64,000 nucleotides of DNA from CAIWHR01 sp963846855 (GCA_963846855.1 CAWJXK010000008.1:1240001-1304000), one strand, 5' to 3'. Shown: positions 46,303-55,818, counted from the stretch's first letter. Notes: generated by a model not told the origin, from the sequence alone. Translations and numbers: made by a program.

Positions 46303-46308
46303 TATAAT
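46303..46308 (+). promoter_or_regulatory. -10 box of the sdh operon promoter
   Basis: A perfect TATAAT lies 190 bp before sdhC, just right of the repeat element. A TTGCCG at 46278-46283 is 19 bp upstream, a long but possible -35 spacing. The remaining leader up to 46497 has no gene I can support. Confidence 0.5.
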
Positions 46309-46497
46309 GACCTGCTGCTTTGCACAATGCCGTTTCGCCCAAAAAAATCCTCGGGCAACGTCAATGTAAGCCCGCAGTCGCGCTGCCGGACACCGCCATC
46401 CCGCCCATGCCCCGACCCTGGAATCCGGCCCGCGTGACGCGATCCTCTGCGGAGTGCGCGTCTGGCACCGCTTTCCTGGCCGCCACGGGCGTCGCCG

Positions 46498-46896
46498 ATG
46501 CCCGCCCCTGAGCGCCCTTCGGCGCGCGCGCGCCCGGTCTATCTCAACCTGGTCGCCATCCGGCTTCCGTTGCCGGGCTTTGCCTCGATCCTGCACCGCA
46601 TTTCCGGTGCCCTTCTGTTCCTGATCGGGATTCCACTGCTGCTCTGCGGGGTCGCGGCGAGCCTCGCGTCACACGAATCGTTCGACGCGCTCAAGGCGAA
46701 CCTCGCGAATCCGCTCGCAAAGCTCGTGCTGCTCGGTCTCGCGTGGGCCTATCTCCATCACTTCTTCATGGGTCTCCGCTATCTGCTGATCGACATCGAC
46801 ATCGGCGTCGACCTCCCGGCGGCGCGGCGTTCGTCGGTCGTGGTTCTCGTGGTGAGCCTCGCGCTCACGCTCTACGTCGGGTGGCGGCTGTGGTGA
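46498..46896 (+). CDS. sdhC: Succinate dehydrogenase cytochrome b subunit SdhC
   Basis: The 132-aa membrane subunit has three helices (about 33-54, 70-94, 110-130). ILHRISGALLF (about 31-41) is the SdhC signature with the quinone-site Ser/Arg, and LHHFFMGLRYLLIDIDIG supplies the haem-ligand histidine in helix 2. It starts the sdh operon and overlaps sdhD by 4 bp (GTGA). Confidence 0.93.
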   Translation: MPAPERPSARARPVYLNLVAIRLPLPGFASILHRISGALLFLIGIPLLLCGVAASLASHESFDALKANLANPLAKLVLLGLAWAYLHHFFMGLRYLLIDIDIGVDLPAARRSSVVVLVVSLALTLYVGWRLW

Positions 46897-47243
46897 CCGA
46901 CCGCAAAGTCACCGGCGCGCATTATGGGTTGAGCGACTGGCTGCTGCAGCGGATGACGGCGCTGGTGATGGCTGGCTACACGGTGCTGGTCCTCGCGATC
47001 GTGCTGTGGAACGGCGGCCTCGATTACACGCTCTGGACGGCGCTTTTTGCCAACGCCGCGTTCAAGGTCGCGACGTTCCTCTTCATGGTCGCGCTCCTGT
47101 ATCACGCCTGGATCGGCGTGCGCGACATCTACATGGATTACGTGAAGCCCGTCGGCGCGCGCCTCACGCTGCAGGCGCTTTCGGTGCTCGCGCTGATCGC
47201 CTACCTCGGCTGGACCATCGCCATCCTGTGGGGCGGCAGGTGA
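46893..47243 (+). CDS. sdhD: Succinate dehydrogenase membrane anchor SdhD
   Basis: The 116-aa subunit has three membrane helices; GLSDWLLQRMTALVM (about 12-26) and YHAWIGVRDIYMDYVKP (about 68-84) are typical, the latter holding the second haem/quinone-site residues. It starts with GTG 46893 overlapping the sdhC stop and ends overlapping the sdhA GTG (47240-47243). This chain of GTGA overlaps implies tight translational coupling. Confidence 0.93.
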   Translation: MTDRKVTGAHYGLSDWLLQRMTALVMAGYTVLVLAIVLWNGGLDYTLWTALFANAAFKVATFLFMVALLYHAWIGVRDIYMDYVKPVGARLTLQALSVLALIAYLGWTIAILWGGR

Positions 47244-49015
47244 CCGCGGCGTCGAGCCTTCCGGTGCGCAAGTTCGACGCGATGGTCGTCGGCGCGGGCG
47301 GCTCGGGAATGCGCGCATCGTTGCAGCTCGCCGAGGCCGGGCTCTCGGTCGCCGTGCTGTCGAAGGTCTTTCCGACGCGTTCGCACACGGTGGCGGCGCA
47401 GGGCGGCATCGGCGCCTCGCTCGGCAACATGTCGGAGGACAGCTGGCTCTGGCACATGTACGACACGATCAAGGGCTCCGACTGGCTCGGCGACCAGGAT
47501 GCGATCGAATACATGTGCCGGATGGCGCCGCAGGTCGTCTACGAACTCGAGCATTTCGGGATGCCGTTCGACCGCAACGCTGACGGCACCATCTACCAGC
47601 GGCCATTCGGCGGGCACTCGGCGAATTTCGGCGAGAAGCCGGTGCAGCGCGCCTGCGCCGCGGCCGACCGCACCGGGCATGCGCTGCTGCACACGCTCTA
47701 TCAGCGCAACGTGCGTGCCCGCACGCAGTTCTTGGTCGAATGGATGGCACTCGACCTCGTCCGCGACGCCGACGGCGACGTGCTGGGCGTCGTCGCGCTG
47801 GAGATGGAGACGGGCGAGACGATGGTGCTGCAGGCGAAGTCGACGCTGCTCGCCACGGGCGGCGCCGGCCGCATCTTCGCGGCGTCGACCAACGCTTTCA
47901 TCAACACCGGCGACGGGCTGGGAATGGCGGCGCGCGCCGGCATCCCGCTCGAGGACATGGAGATGTGGCAGTTCCACCCGACCGGCGTTTACGGTGCCGG
48001 CGTGCTGATCACCGAGGGCGTGCGCGGCGAGGGGGGCATTCTGCTCAATTGCAACGGCGAGCGTTTCATGGAGCGCTACGCGCCGAACCTCAAGGACCTC
48101 GCGTCGCGCGACGTCGTCAGCCGTTCGATGGACCAGGAGATCAAGGAAGGCCGCGGCTGCGGTCCGAACAAGGACCACGTGCTGCTGAAGCTCGACCACC
48201 TCGGCGCCGAGCTCATCATGAAGCGGCTGCCGTCGATCCACGAGATCGCGGTCAAGTTCGCCAACGTCGACTGCACGAAGGAGCCGATCCCAGTGGTGCC
48301 GACGGCCCACTATCAGATGGGCGGCATTCCGACCAACGTCCATGGTCAGGTGGTCGCGCCGAAGGATGGGGACTACAAGGCGGTGGTCAACGGCCTCTAC
48401 GCGGTCGGCGAATGCGCGTGCGTCTCGGTGCACGGCGCCAACCGCCTCGGCACCAATTCGCTGCTCGACCTCATCGTCTTCGGGCGCGCCGCAGGCATCG
48501 ACATCGTCGAGCGCTCGCGCGGCAGCGCCGCGCACAAGCCGCTGCCCAAGGACGCCGCCGACCGTCCGCTCGCGCGCCTCGCCCGCCTCGACGGCGCGAC
48601 CGGTGGCGAATCGGTCGCGGACGTCGCAGATGCGCTGCGCAAGGCGATCCAGGCGCACTGCGGCGTATTCCGCAACCAGCAGCTGCTGACCGAGGGCGTG
48701 GGTCAGATGATGGAGATCGCCGAGCGCGCGTCACGGACCTCGATCGCGGACAAGAGCCGCGTGTTCAACACCGCCCGGGTCGAAGCGCTCGAACTCGACA
48801 ACCTGGTCGAGACCGCGAAGGCGACCGTGGTGTCCGCCGAGGCCCGCCGCGAGTCGCGCGGCGCGCAGGCCCGCAGCGACTACCCGGCCCGCGACGACGT
48901 CAACTGGCTGAAGCACACGCTGTGGTACCGCGACGGCAACCGGCTCGACTACAAGCCGGTCAACCTGAAGCCCGTTTCCGTTGAAGCCTTCCCTCCGAAG
49001 GCGCGGACGTACTGA
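47240..49015 (+). CDS. sdhA: Succinate dehydrogenase flavoprotein SdhA
   Basis: The 591-aa catalytic subunit has the dinucleotide-binding GAGGSG (18-23), His49 in RSHTVAAQGG for covalent FAD, the active-site HPTGVYGAGVLITEG (about 238-252) with HxTG, and a C-terminal helical domain ending MKP..KPVSVEAFPPKARTY. It oxidises succinate to fumarate on the cytoplasmic side of complex II. GTG start. Confidence 0.96.
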   Translation: MTAASSLPVRKFDAMVVGAGGSGMRASLQLAEAGLSVAVLSKVFPTRSHTVAAQGGIGASLGNMSEDSWLWHMYDTIKGSDWLGDQDAIEYMCRMAPQVVYELEHFGMPFDRNADGTIYQRPFGGHSANFGEKPVQRACAAADRTGHALLHTLYQRNVRARTQFLVEWMALDLVRDADGDVLGVVALEMETGETMVLQAKSTLLATGGAGRIFAASTNAFINTGDGLGMAARAGIPLEDMEMWQFHPTGVYGAGVLITEGVRGEGGILLNCNGERFMERYAPNLKDLASRDVVSRSMDQEIKEGRGCGPNKDHVLLKLDHLGAELIMKRLPSIHEIAVKFANVDCTKEPIPVVPTAHYQMGGIPTNVHGQVVAPKDGDYKAVVNGLYAVGECACVSVHGANRLGTNSLLDLIVFGRAAGIDIVERSRGSAAHKPLPKDAADRPLARLARLDGATGGESVADVADALRKAIQAHCGVFRNQQLLTEGVGQMMEIAERASRTSIADKSRVFNTARVEALELDNLVETAKATVVSAEARRESRGAQARSDYPARDDVNWLKHTLWYRDGNRLDYKPVNLKPVSVEAFPPKARTY

Positions 49016-49031
49016 CCACCGGACGCCACGG

Positions 49032-49727
49032 ATGAAATTCCGCATCTACCGCTACGACCCCGAGAAGGACGCGAAGCCCTACCTCAAGGACTACGACGTC
49101 GCGCTCGATCCGCACGACCGGATGCTGCTGGACGCCCTGATCCGGGTGAAGGCGGTCGACGACACGCTGGCGTTCCGGCGCAGCTGCCGCGAGGGCGTCT
49201 GCGGCTCGGACGCGATGAACATCAACGGCAAGAACGGCCTCGCCTGCATCACGAACCTCAAGACGCTGAAGGAGCCGATCGAGCTGCGGCCGCTCCCTGG
49301 GCTGCCGGTCATCCGCGATCTCATCGTGGACATGAGCCAGTTCTTCAAGCAGTACCACTCGATCACGCCGTACCTGGTCAACGACACGCCGCCGCCGGAG
49401 AAGGAGCGGCTGCAGTCGCCGGAGGATCGCGAGGAGCTGGACGGCCTCTACGAGTGCATTCTCTGCGCCTGCTGCACGACCGCCTGCCCGTCGTTCTGGT
49501 GGAATCCGGACAAGTTCGTCGGGCCGGCCGGCCTCCTCGCCGCCTACCGCTTCATCGCGGATTCGCGCGACGAGGCGACCGCGGCGCGCCTCGACGATCT
49601 CGAGGATCCGTACCGGCTTTTCCGCTGCCACACGATCATGAACTGCGTGGACGTCTGCCCCAAGGGACTCAACCCCACGCGCGCCATTGGCAAGATCAAG
49701 GAGATCATGGTCAAGCGGACCGTGTAG
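49032..49727 (+). CDS. sdhB: Succinate dehydrogenase iron-sulfur subunit SdhB
   Basis: The 231-aa subunit begins MKFRIYRYDPEKDAKPYLKD. It has the [2Fe-2S] motif SCREGVCGSDAM (about 55-66) plus a later Cys, the [4Fe-4S] motif CILCACCTTACPSFWW (about 142-157) and the third-cluster pattern CHTIMNCVDVCPKG (about 202-215). It carries electrons from FADH2 to the membrane quinone. It lies 16 bp after sdhA. Confidence 0.96.
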   Translation: MKFRIYRYDPEKDAKPYLKDYDVALDPHDRMLLDALIRVKAVDDTLAFRRSCREGVCGSDAMNINGKNGLACITNLKTLKEPIELRPLPGLPVIRDLIVDMSQFFKQYHSITPYLVNDTPPPEKERLQSPEDREELDGLYECILCACCTTACPSFWWNPDKFVGPAGLLAAYRFIADSRDEATAARLDDLEDPYRLFRCHTIMNCVDVCPKGLNPTRAIGKIKEIMVKRTV

Positions 49728-49773
49728 CGCCCCCGTCCACGGATTTGCGCTGAGTCAAAGCCGGGGCGGGCAA

Positions 49774-50061
49774 ATGCCCGTAGATTCACCTTCACCCTTC
49801 AACGTGGAACGTTCGAATCCGGCCGATGACCGCTCTTTTGCCCGGCTATCCTGGCGCTGCCGGCGCGGGATGCTGGAAAACGACCTCGTCCTGTCCCGGT
49901 TCCTCGCCCGGCGCGGCGCCGCGCTGACCCGCGACGAACTGGCCGCCCTGGGCGTTCTTCTTGACCTGTCCGACAACGACCTGTGGAAGATCCTCTCCGG
50001 CCAGTCAGAACCCGCGGACGCCTCGCTCGCGCCGCTGGTCGCGCAATTGCGCGCCGCGTGA
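49774..50061 (+). CDS. sdhE: FAD assembly factor SdhE
   Basis: The 95-aa protein contains WRCRRGMLENDLVLSRFLAR (about 26-45), including the RGxxE motif that promotes covalent flavin attachment to SdhA. Most members are 80-95 aa. ATG 49774 follows GGGGCGGG; an upstream open frame overlaps sdhB but has no conservation. It lies between sdhB and gltA, the usual place in Betaproteobacteria. Confidence 0.9.
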   Translation: MPVDSPSPFNVERSNPADDRSFARLSWRCRRGMLENDLVLSRFLARRGAALTRDELAALGVLLDLSDNDLWKILSGQSEPADASLAPLVAQLRAA

Positions 50062-50151
50062 CGGCGCCCCGCCCCGCCGTGACGACCCCACCGATCCCAC
50101 GATGCATTGCGATTCGAAGCGCCGATCCCCATTTCAAAGAGTGACGACGCG

Positions 50152-50349
50152 CCCGGTTCTCCCACCCGTCTCAAAGCGCATGGAGCACCCCTCATGACCG
50201 ACCATACCGCCACGCCCACCTTGTCCGACGCCTCGGCGCCCGTCAATATTCCCGGTTCTCCCACCCGTCTCAAAGCGCATGGAGTACCCCCGATGACCGA
50301 CCGCACCGCCACGCTCAGCTTCTCCGACGGCTCGGCGCCCGTCACGTTC
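50152..50349. repeat. 99-bp tandem duplication over the gltA start
   Basis: Two adjacent 99-bp units (50152-50250 and 50251-50349) agree at 86 positions, with the first 34 bp identical. Each holds a GGAG ribosome site and an ATG (50194 and 50293). Because 99 is a multiple of three, both ATGs are in frame with citrate synthase. Confidence 0.9.
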
Positions 50350-51597
50350 CCGGTCCTCTCTGGCACCGTGGGTCCCGATGTCGTCGACATCCGAACGCTC
50401 TACGGGAAGACCGGCAAGTTCACCTTCGACCCCGGGTTCCTTTCGACCGCATCGTGCAAATCGGCGATCACCTACATCGACGGCGACAAGGGCGAGCTGC
50501 TCTACCGCGGCTATCCGATCGAGGAGCTGGCGACGCGCTGCGATTTCATGGAAGTCTGCCATCTGCTGCTGTACGGCGAGCTGCCGAACGCGGCGCAGAA
50601 GAGCGAGTTCGCCGGGCGTGTCACCAAGCACACGATGGTCAACGAGCAGATGCAGGCCTTCCTGAGCGGCTTCCGCCGCGACTCCCACCCGATGGCCGTG
50701 ATGACCGGCCTCGTCGGCGCGCTTTCGGCGTTCTACCCCGACTCGATCAACCTGCACGATGCCCACCAGCGCGACATCTCGGCGGTGCGCCTGATCGCCA
50801 AGATGCCGACGCTGGTCGCGATGGCCTACAAGTACTCGGTCGGCCAGCCGTACATGTATCCGCGCAACGACCTGTCGTACGCGGCCAATTTCATGCGGAT
50901 GATGTTCGCGACGCCGTGCGAGGACTACCAGTCGAACGAAGTGCTGGTGCGCGCGATGGACCGGATCTTCATCCTCCACGCCGATCACGAGCAGAATGCG
51001 TCGACGTCGACGGTGCGGCTGTGCGCGTCGTCCGGCACCAACCCGTTCGCGGCGATCGCCGCTGGCGTCGCGTGTCTCTGGGGCCCGGCGCACGGCGGCG
51101 CCAACGAGGCCTGCCTCAACATGCTCTACGACATCCAGCGGCAGGGCGGAGTGGCGAAGATCGGCGAATTCATCGCCAAGGCCAAGGACAAGAATTCGAA
51201 CGTCAAGCTGATGGGCTTCGGCCACCGCGTCTACAAGAATTACGACCCGCGCGCGAAGCTGATGCGCGAGACCTGCCACGAGGTGCTGACCGAGCTCGGC
51301 CTGCACGACGACCCTCTGTTCAAGCTCGCGATGGCGCTCGAGAAGATCGCCCTCGAGGACGATTATTTCGTCTCGCGCAAGCTCTACCCCAACGTCGACT
51401 ATTATTCGGGGATCGTGCAGAAGGCGATCGGCATTCCGGTGCCCCTGTTCACCGCGATCTTCTCGCTCGCGCGTACCGTGGGCTGGATCGCGCAGCTGAA
51501 CGAGATGATCGCCGATCCCGAGTACAAGATCGGGCGTCCGCGCCAGCTCTTTACGGGCGCCACGCGCCGCGCGGTGAAGCCCATCGCTCAGCGCTAA
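50293..51597 (+). CDS. gltA: Citrate synthase
   Basis: The 434-aa type II citrate synthase condenses acetyl-CoA and oxaloacetate. Active-site residues are His267 (GPAHGGANE), His311 (GFGHRVYKN) and Asp369 (PNVDYYSG). ATG 50293 gives the family N-terminus (MTDRTATLSFSDGSAPVTFP). An in-frame ATG at 50194, inside an upstream duplicate of this start region, would add 33 residues, so two N-terminal forms are possible. It follows sdhE and precedes odhA. Confidence 0.96.
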   Translation: MTDRTATLSFSDGSAPVTFPVLSGTVGPDVVDIRTLYGKTGKFTFDPGFLSTASCKSAITYIDGDKGELLYRGYPIEELATRCDFMEVCHLLLYGELPNAAQKSEFAGRVTKHTMVNEQMQAFLSGFRRDSHPMAVMTGLVGALSAFYPDSINLHDAHQRDISAVRLIAKMPTLVAMAYKYSVGQPYMYPRNDLSYAANFMRMMFATPCEDYQSNEVLVRAMDRIFILHADHEQNASTSTVRLCASSGTNPFAAIAAGVACLWGPAHGGANEACLNMLYDIQRQGGVAKIGEFIAKAKDKNSNVKLMGFGHRVYKNYDPRAKLMRETCHEVLTELGLHDDPLFKLAMALEKIALEDDYFVSRKLYPNVDYYSGIVQKAIGIPVPLFTAIFSLARTVGWIAQLNEMIADPEYKIGRPRQLFTGATRRAVKPIAQR

Positions 51598-51615
51598 GCG
51601 CTAAGCGAGCCTCAA

Positions 51616-51645
51616 AAGCGCCCGGCGACGGGCGCTTCTCGTGCC
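51616..51645 (+). terminator. Possible weak terminator after gltA
   Basis: AAGCGCCC and GGGCGCTT form an 8-bp stem with a short loop about 20 bp past the gltA stop. Only a weak T-containing tail (CTCGTG) follows, so read-through into odhA is likely. Confidence 0.4.
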
Positions 51646-51732
51646 GGTGCCGGCCGTCGTACCATAGGCCTGCACGGGGGGACGTGACGCCCCCCGTCCC
51701 GCGCAAATCCGGCTTTTGACGAGGTTCCGGCA

Positions 51733-54573
51733 ATGGATACGATGAAGCAATTCGAGTCGACGAGCACGCTCTTCGGCGGCAACGCGCCATTCATCGAGGA
51801 CCAGTACGAGCAATACCTCGCCGATCCGGCCTCGGTCGCGCCGGACTGGCGCGCCTATTTCGACACGCTGCGCGGCGGCGCGCCGGACGTCGCGCACGCG
51901 CCGGTGATCGAGTCGTTCATCCGTCTCGGCAAGAGCCGCAAGCTCACCGGATCGATGGTCGACGCGTCGACGCTGCACAAGCAGGTGCTGGTGCTGCAGA
52001 TGATCGGCAAGTTCCGCACGCTCGGCATGTTCCAGGCCGACCTCGATCCGCTGAAGCGGCAGGAGCAGCGCGATATCGCCGACCTCGACCTCGCGACCTA
52101 CGGCTTCACCGACGCCGATCTCGACACCGAGTTCGACGTCGGATCGTTCAAGGGCGGGGCGCCGCGGATGCGGCTGCGTGACCTCATCCAGGCCCTGAAG
52201 GACACGTATTGCCGGACGTTCGGCGCCGAGTACATGTACATCAACGACACGGCGACCAAGCGGTTCATCCAGGAGCGCCTCGAGCCCATCCGCTCGCGTC
52301 CGACCTACACGGCGACCGAGCAGCGGCACATCCTGGAGCGCCTCACCGCCGCGGAGACGCTGGAGCGTTACCTGCACACGAAGTACGTCGGCCAGAAGCG
52401 CTTCTCCGGCGAGGGCGGCGACACGATGATTCCCATGCTGGACCTTCTGCTGCAGAAGGCCGGCGCCGCCGGCGTCAAGGAGACCGTGATCGGCATGGCG
52501 CATCGCGGGCGCCTCAATGTGCTCGTCAACACGCTGGGCAAGATGCCGAGCGACCTCTTCACTGAGTTCGAGGGGAAGCAGGCGCAGGAGCTCTCGGCGG
52601 GCGACGTCAAGTACCACCAGGGCTTCTCGTCCGACGTGACCACGCCGGGCGGGCCGATGCACCTGACGCTCGCATTCAATCCGTCCCACCTGGAAGCGGT
52701 CGATCCGGTGGTCGAGGGCTCCGTTCGTGCGCGCCAGCATCGGCGCAACGACAAGGATGGCGCGCAGGTGCTGCCGGTGCTGATCCACGGCGACGCCGCG
52801 CTGGCGGGCCAGGGCGTGATCCAGGAAATCCTCAACATGGCGCAGACCCGTGGCTACTACACGGGAGGCACCGTCCACATCGTCGTCAACAACCAGATCG
52901 GCTTCACGACGTCGGATCCGCGCGACACGCGCGGCACGCTCTACTGCACCGACATCGCCAAGATGGCCGAGGCGCCGATCTTCCACGTGAACGCCGACGA
53001 TCCCGAGGTGTGCCTGCTCGCCGTCGACATGGCGATGGACTACCGGCAGCAGTTCCATCGCGACGTCTTCATCGATCTCGTCTGCTTCCGCCGCCTCGGC
53101 CACAACGAGGCCGACGAGCCGATGGTCACGCAGCCGCTCATGTACAAGCGCATCGCCCAGCACCCCGGCACGCGCAGGCTCTACGCCGACCGCCTCGTCG
53201 CGGCGGGCGTGGTCAAGCCCGAGGAGCCCGACGCGATGATCGCCGCGTACCGCGCGGCGATGGACAAGGGCCAGCACACGAACACGACGATCCTGTCGAA
53301 TTACAAGGCGCCGATGACAATCGACTGGGCGCCCTTCGTGCGCCGCGACTGGACGGCGCCCTACGACGGCGCGCTCCCGATCGAGCGCCTCCGCGCGCTC
53401 GCGCGGAAGATCACCGAGGTTCCCGAGGGATTCAAGCTGCATTCGCGGACCGAGCGCGTCATGGCGGATCGCCGCGCGATGGCCGACGGCACGCAGCCGC
53501 TCGACTGGGGCATGGGCGAGATGCTCGCGTACGCGACGCTGCTCGACCAGGGCTATGGCGTGCGCCTGTCCGGTGAGGACACCGGCCGGGGCACGTTCTC
53601 GCACCGGCACGCGGTGCTGCACGACCAGAATCGCGAGAAGTGGGATTCGGGCACCTATGTGCCACTCGAGCATCTCGCCAAGGACCAGCCGACGATCGAG
53701 ATCATCGATTCGGTGCTGACGGAGAACGCGGTCCTGGGATTCGAATACGGCTACGCGACATCGGACCCGATGCGCCTCGTCGTCTGGGAAGCGCAGTTCG
53801 GCGATTTTGCGAACGGCGCGCAGGTGGTGATCGACCAGTTCATCGCGTCGGGCGAGGTGAAATGGGGCCGGATCTGCGGCCTCGTGCTGCTGCTGCCGCA
53901 CGGATACGAAGGTCAGGGCCCCGAGCATTCGTCGGCGCGACCCGAGCGCTACCTGCAACTGTGCGCCGAGCACAACATGCAGGTGTGCGTGCCGTCGACG
54001 CCGGCGCAGATCTACCATCTGCTGCGAAGGCAGATGCTGCGCGTGTTCCGCCGGCCGCTGATCGTGATGAGCCCGAAGAGCCTGCTGCGGCACAAGGAGG
54101 CCACTTCGACGCTCGAGGATCTTGCCCTGGGCCGGTTCCAGAACGTCATCGGCGAGACCGAGAAGCTTGCCGCGAAGAGCGTCCGTCGCGTGATCGCCTG
54201 CAGCGGCAAGGTGTACTACGAGCTCGCCGCGTACCGGCGCGAGCACAAGATCACCGACGTCGCGATCATCCGCTTCGAGCAGCAGTATCCGTTCCCGCAT
54301 GATGATTTCGAGGCGGCGCTCGCGAAATTCCCGAATGCGACCGAGATCGTCTGGTGCCAGGAAGAGCCGCAGAACCAGGGCGCCTGGTACCGGCTGCGCG
54401 CCTATTTCCGCGCCGACGCCCGGCCGAACCAGGTCGTCGCCTACGCCGGCCGGCCGGTCGCGGCAACCACCGCGGTCGGCTACATGTCGAAGCACGTCGA
54501 GCGCCAGCAGAAGCTCGTTGAAGATGCGTTCGCGCCCGCGATGTCCGAGGGCGAGATGCTCGTCGGCACCTGA
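51733..54573 (+). CDS. sucA: 2-Oxoglutarate dehydrogenase E1
   Basis: The 946-aa E1 (also named odhA) decarboxylates 2-oxoglutarate using thiamine diphosphate. It has the N-terminal FIEDQYEQYLADPASVAPDW, which binds E2, GMAHRGRLNVLVNTLGK (about 255-271), HGDAALAGQGV (about 350-360) and NNQIGFTTSDPRDTR for cofactor binding, and a transketolase-like C-terminal domain (EDTGRGTFSHRHAVLHDQ). Length is typical. It leads sucA-sucB with lpdA downstream. Confidence 0.96.
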   Translation: MDTMKQFESTSTLFGGNAPFIEDQYEQYLADPASVAPDWRAYFDTLRGGAPDVAHAPVIESFIRLGKSRKLTGSMVDASTLHKQVLVLQMIGKFRTLGMFQADLDPLKRQEQRDIADLDLATYGFTDADLDTEFDVGSFKGGAPRMRLRDLIQALKDTYCRTFGAEYMYINDTATKRFIQERLEPIRSRPTYTATEQRHILERLTAAETLERYLHTKYVGQKRFSGEGGDTMIPMLDLLLQKAGAAGVKETVIGMAHRGRLNVLVNTLGKMPSDLFTEFEGKQAQELSAGDVKYHQGFSSDVTTPGGPMHLTLAFNPSHLEAVDPVVEGSVRARQHRRNDKDGAQVLPVLIHGDAALAGQGVIQEILNMAQTRGYYTGGTVHIVVNNQIGFTTSDPRDTRGTLYCTDIAKMAEAPIFHVNADDPEVCLLAVDMAMDYRQQFHRDVFIDLVCFRRLGHNEADEPMVTQPLMYKRIAQHPGTRRLYADRLVAAGVVKPEEPDAMIAAYRAAMDKGQHTNTTILSNYKAPMTIDWAPFVRRDWTAPYDGALPIERLRALARKITEVPEGFKLHSRTERVMADRRAMADGTQPLDWGMGEMLAYATLLDQGYGVRLSGEDTGRGTFSHRHAVLHDQNREKWDSGTYVPLEHLAKDQPTIEIIDSVLTENAVLGFEYGYATSDPMRLVVWEAQFGDFANGAQVVIDQFIASGEVKWGRICGLVLLLPHGYEGQGPEHSSARPERYLQLCAEHNMQVCVPSTPAQIYHLLRRQMLRVFRRPLIVMSPKSLLRHKEATSTLEDLALGRFQNVIGETEKLAAKSVRRVIACSGKVYYELAAYRREHKITDVAIIRFEQQYPFPHDDFEAALAKFPNATEIVWCQEEPQNQGAWYRLRAYFRADARPNQVVAYAGRPVAATTAVGYMSKHVERQQKLVEDAFAPAMSEGEMLVGT

Positions 54574-54588
54574 CAGGAAGCCATCGCG

Positions 54589-55818
54589 ATGCAAGTCGAA
54601 GTCAAGATCCCGCAGCTCCCCGAATCGGTGGCCGAGGCGACGCTCGTTCACTGGCACAGACGCGTCGGCGAGGCGGTCAAGCGCGATGAGAACCTGATCG
54701 ACGTCGAGACGGACAAGGTCGTGCTCGAATTGCCGGCGCCCGATTCCGGCGTGCTGACGGAGATTCGCAAGAGCGACGGCGCGACGGTCATCGGCCAGGA
54801 AGTGGTCGCCGTGATCGACACGACCGCGGCCGCGACGGTGGCGCCTTCGGCGGCGGCGCAGCCGGCGGCGCCGCCGCCATCCCCGGCGAAGCCGACGCCT
54901 CCTGCAGGCGGTGCCGCGGCGATCGCGCTGCCCGCCGCGCGCAAGATGATGGCGGAGCAGGGCATCGGCGCCGCCGACGTCATGGGAACCGGCCGGGGCG
55001 GGCGCATCACCAAGCCCGACGTTGCCGCCGCCGCGCAGGCGAGGCAAGAGACGCCGGCGCCCGCCGCGCGCGCCCCCGCGCCGGCCCCGGCGGTGCCGCT
55101 TCCGGCCGCGCTCGGCAACCGTCCCGAGCAGCGCGTGCCGATGTCGCGGCTGCGCCAGCGGGTCGCCGAGCGGCTGGTCCAGTCGCAATCCACTGCGGCG
55201 ATCCTGACGACGTTCAACGAAGTCAACATGCAGCCGGTCATCGACCTGCGCAACAAGTACAAGGAGCGCTTCGAGAAGGAGCACGGCGTCAAGCTGGGCT
55301 TCATGGCGTTCTTCGTGAAGGCCGCCGTCCATGCGCTCAAGAAGTTTCCGGCGGTGAACGCGTCGATCGACGGCACCGACATCGTCTACCATGGCTACTT
55401 CGACATCGGAATCGCCGTCGGCAGCCCGCGCGGCCTCGTCGTGCCGATCCTGCGCGACGCCGACCAGATGTCCTTCGCCGAGATCGAGATCGCGATCGCC
55501 GACTTCGGCAAGCGCGCCCAGGACGGCAAGCTTTCGGTCGAGGACCTGACCGGCGGCACGTACACGATCTCCAACGGCGGCGTGTACGGGTCGATGTTGT
55601 CGACGCCGATCATCAACCCGCCGCAGTCGGCAATCCTCGGCGTGCATGCGACGCGCGAGCGGCCGGTGGTCGAGAACGGGCAGGTCGTCGTGCGGCCGAT
55701 CAACTATCTCGCGCAGTCCTATGACCACCGGATCATCGATGGGCGGGAGGCCGTCCTCTCCCTCGTTGCCATCAAGGAAGCCCTCGAGGATCCGGCCCGG
55801 TTGCTGCTTGATCTGTGA
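54589..55818 (+). CDS. sucB: 2-Oxoglutarate dehydrogenase E2 (dihydrolipoyl succinyltransferase)
   Basis: The 409-aa E2 (odhB) has one lipoyl domain (1-76, lipoyl Lys43 in VETDKVVLELPAP), an Ala/Pro-rich linker, an E1/E3-binding domain (about 108-143, LPAARKMMAEQGIGAADVMG), a second linker and the catalytic domain with His380 and Asp384 (SYDHRIIDGREAV). It transfers the succinyl group to CoA. It lies 15 bp after sucA. Confidence 0.96.
   Translation: MQVEVKIPQLPESVAEATLVHWHRRVGEAVKRDENLIDVETDKVVLELPAPDSGVLTEIRKSDGATVIGQEVVAVIDTTAAATVAPSAAAQPAAPPPSPAKPTPPAGGAAAIALPAARKMMAEQGIGAADVMGTGRGGRITKPDVAAAAQARQETPAPAARAPAPAPAVPLPAALGNRPEQRVPMSRLRQRVAERLVQSQSTAAILTTFNEVNMQPVIDLRNKYKERFEKEHGVKLGFMAFFVKAAVHALKKFPAVNASIDGTDIVYHGYFDIGIAVGSPRGLVVPILRDADQMSFAEIEIAIADFGKRAQDGKLSVEDLTGGTYTISNGGVYGSMLSTPIINPPQSAILGVHATRERPVVENGQVVVRPINYLAQSYDHRIIDGREAVLSLVAIKEALEDPARLLLDL

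Noticed and set aside
46309..46497. Riboswitch or structured leader upstream of sdhC
   Set aside because: The leader is about 180 nt and contains short inverted repeats, but I cannot match it to any known riboswitch core and cannot fold it reliably by eye.
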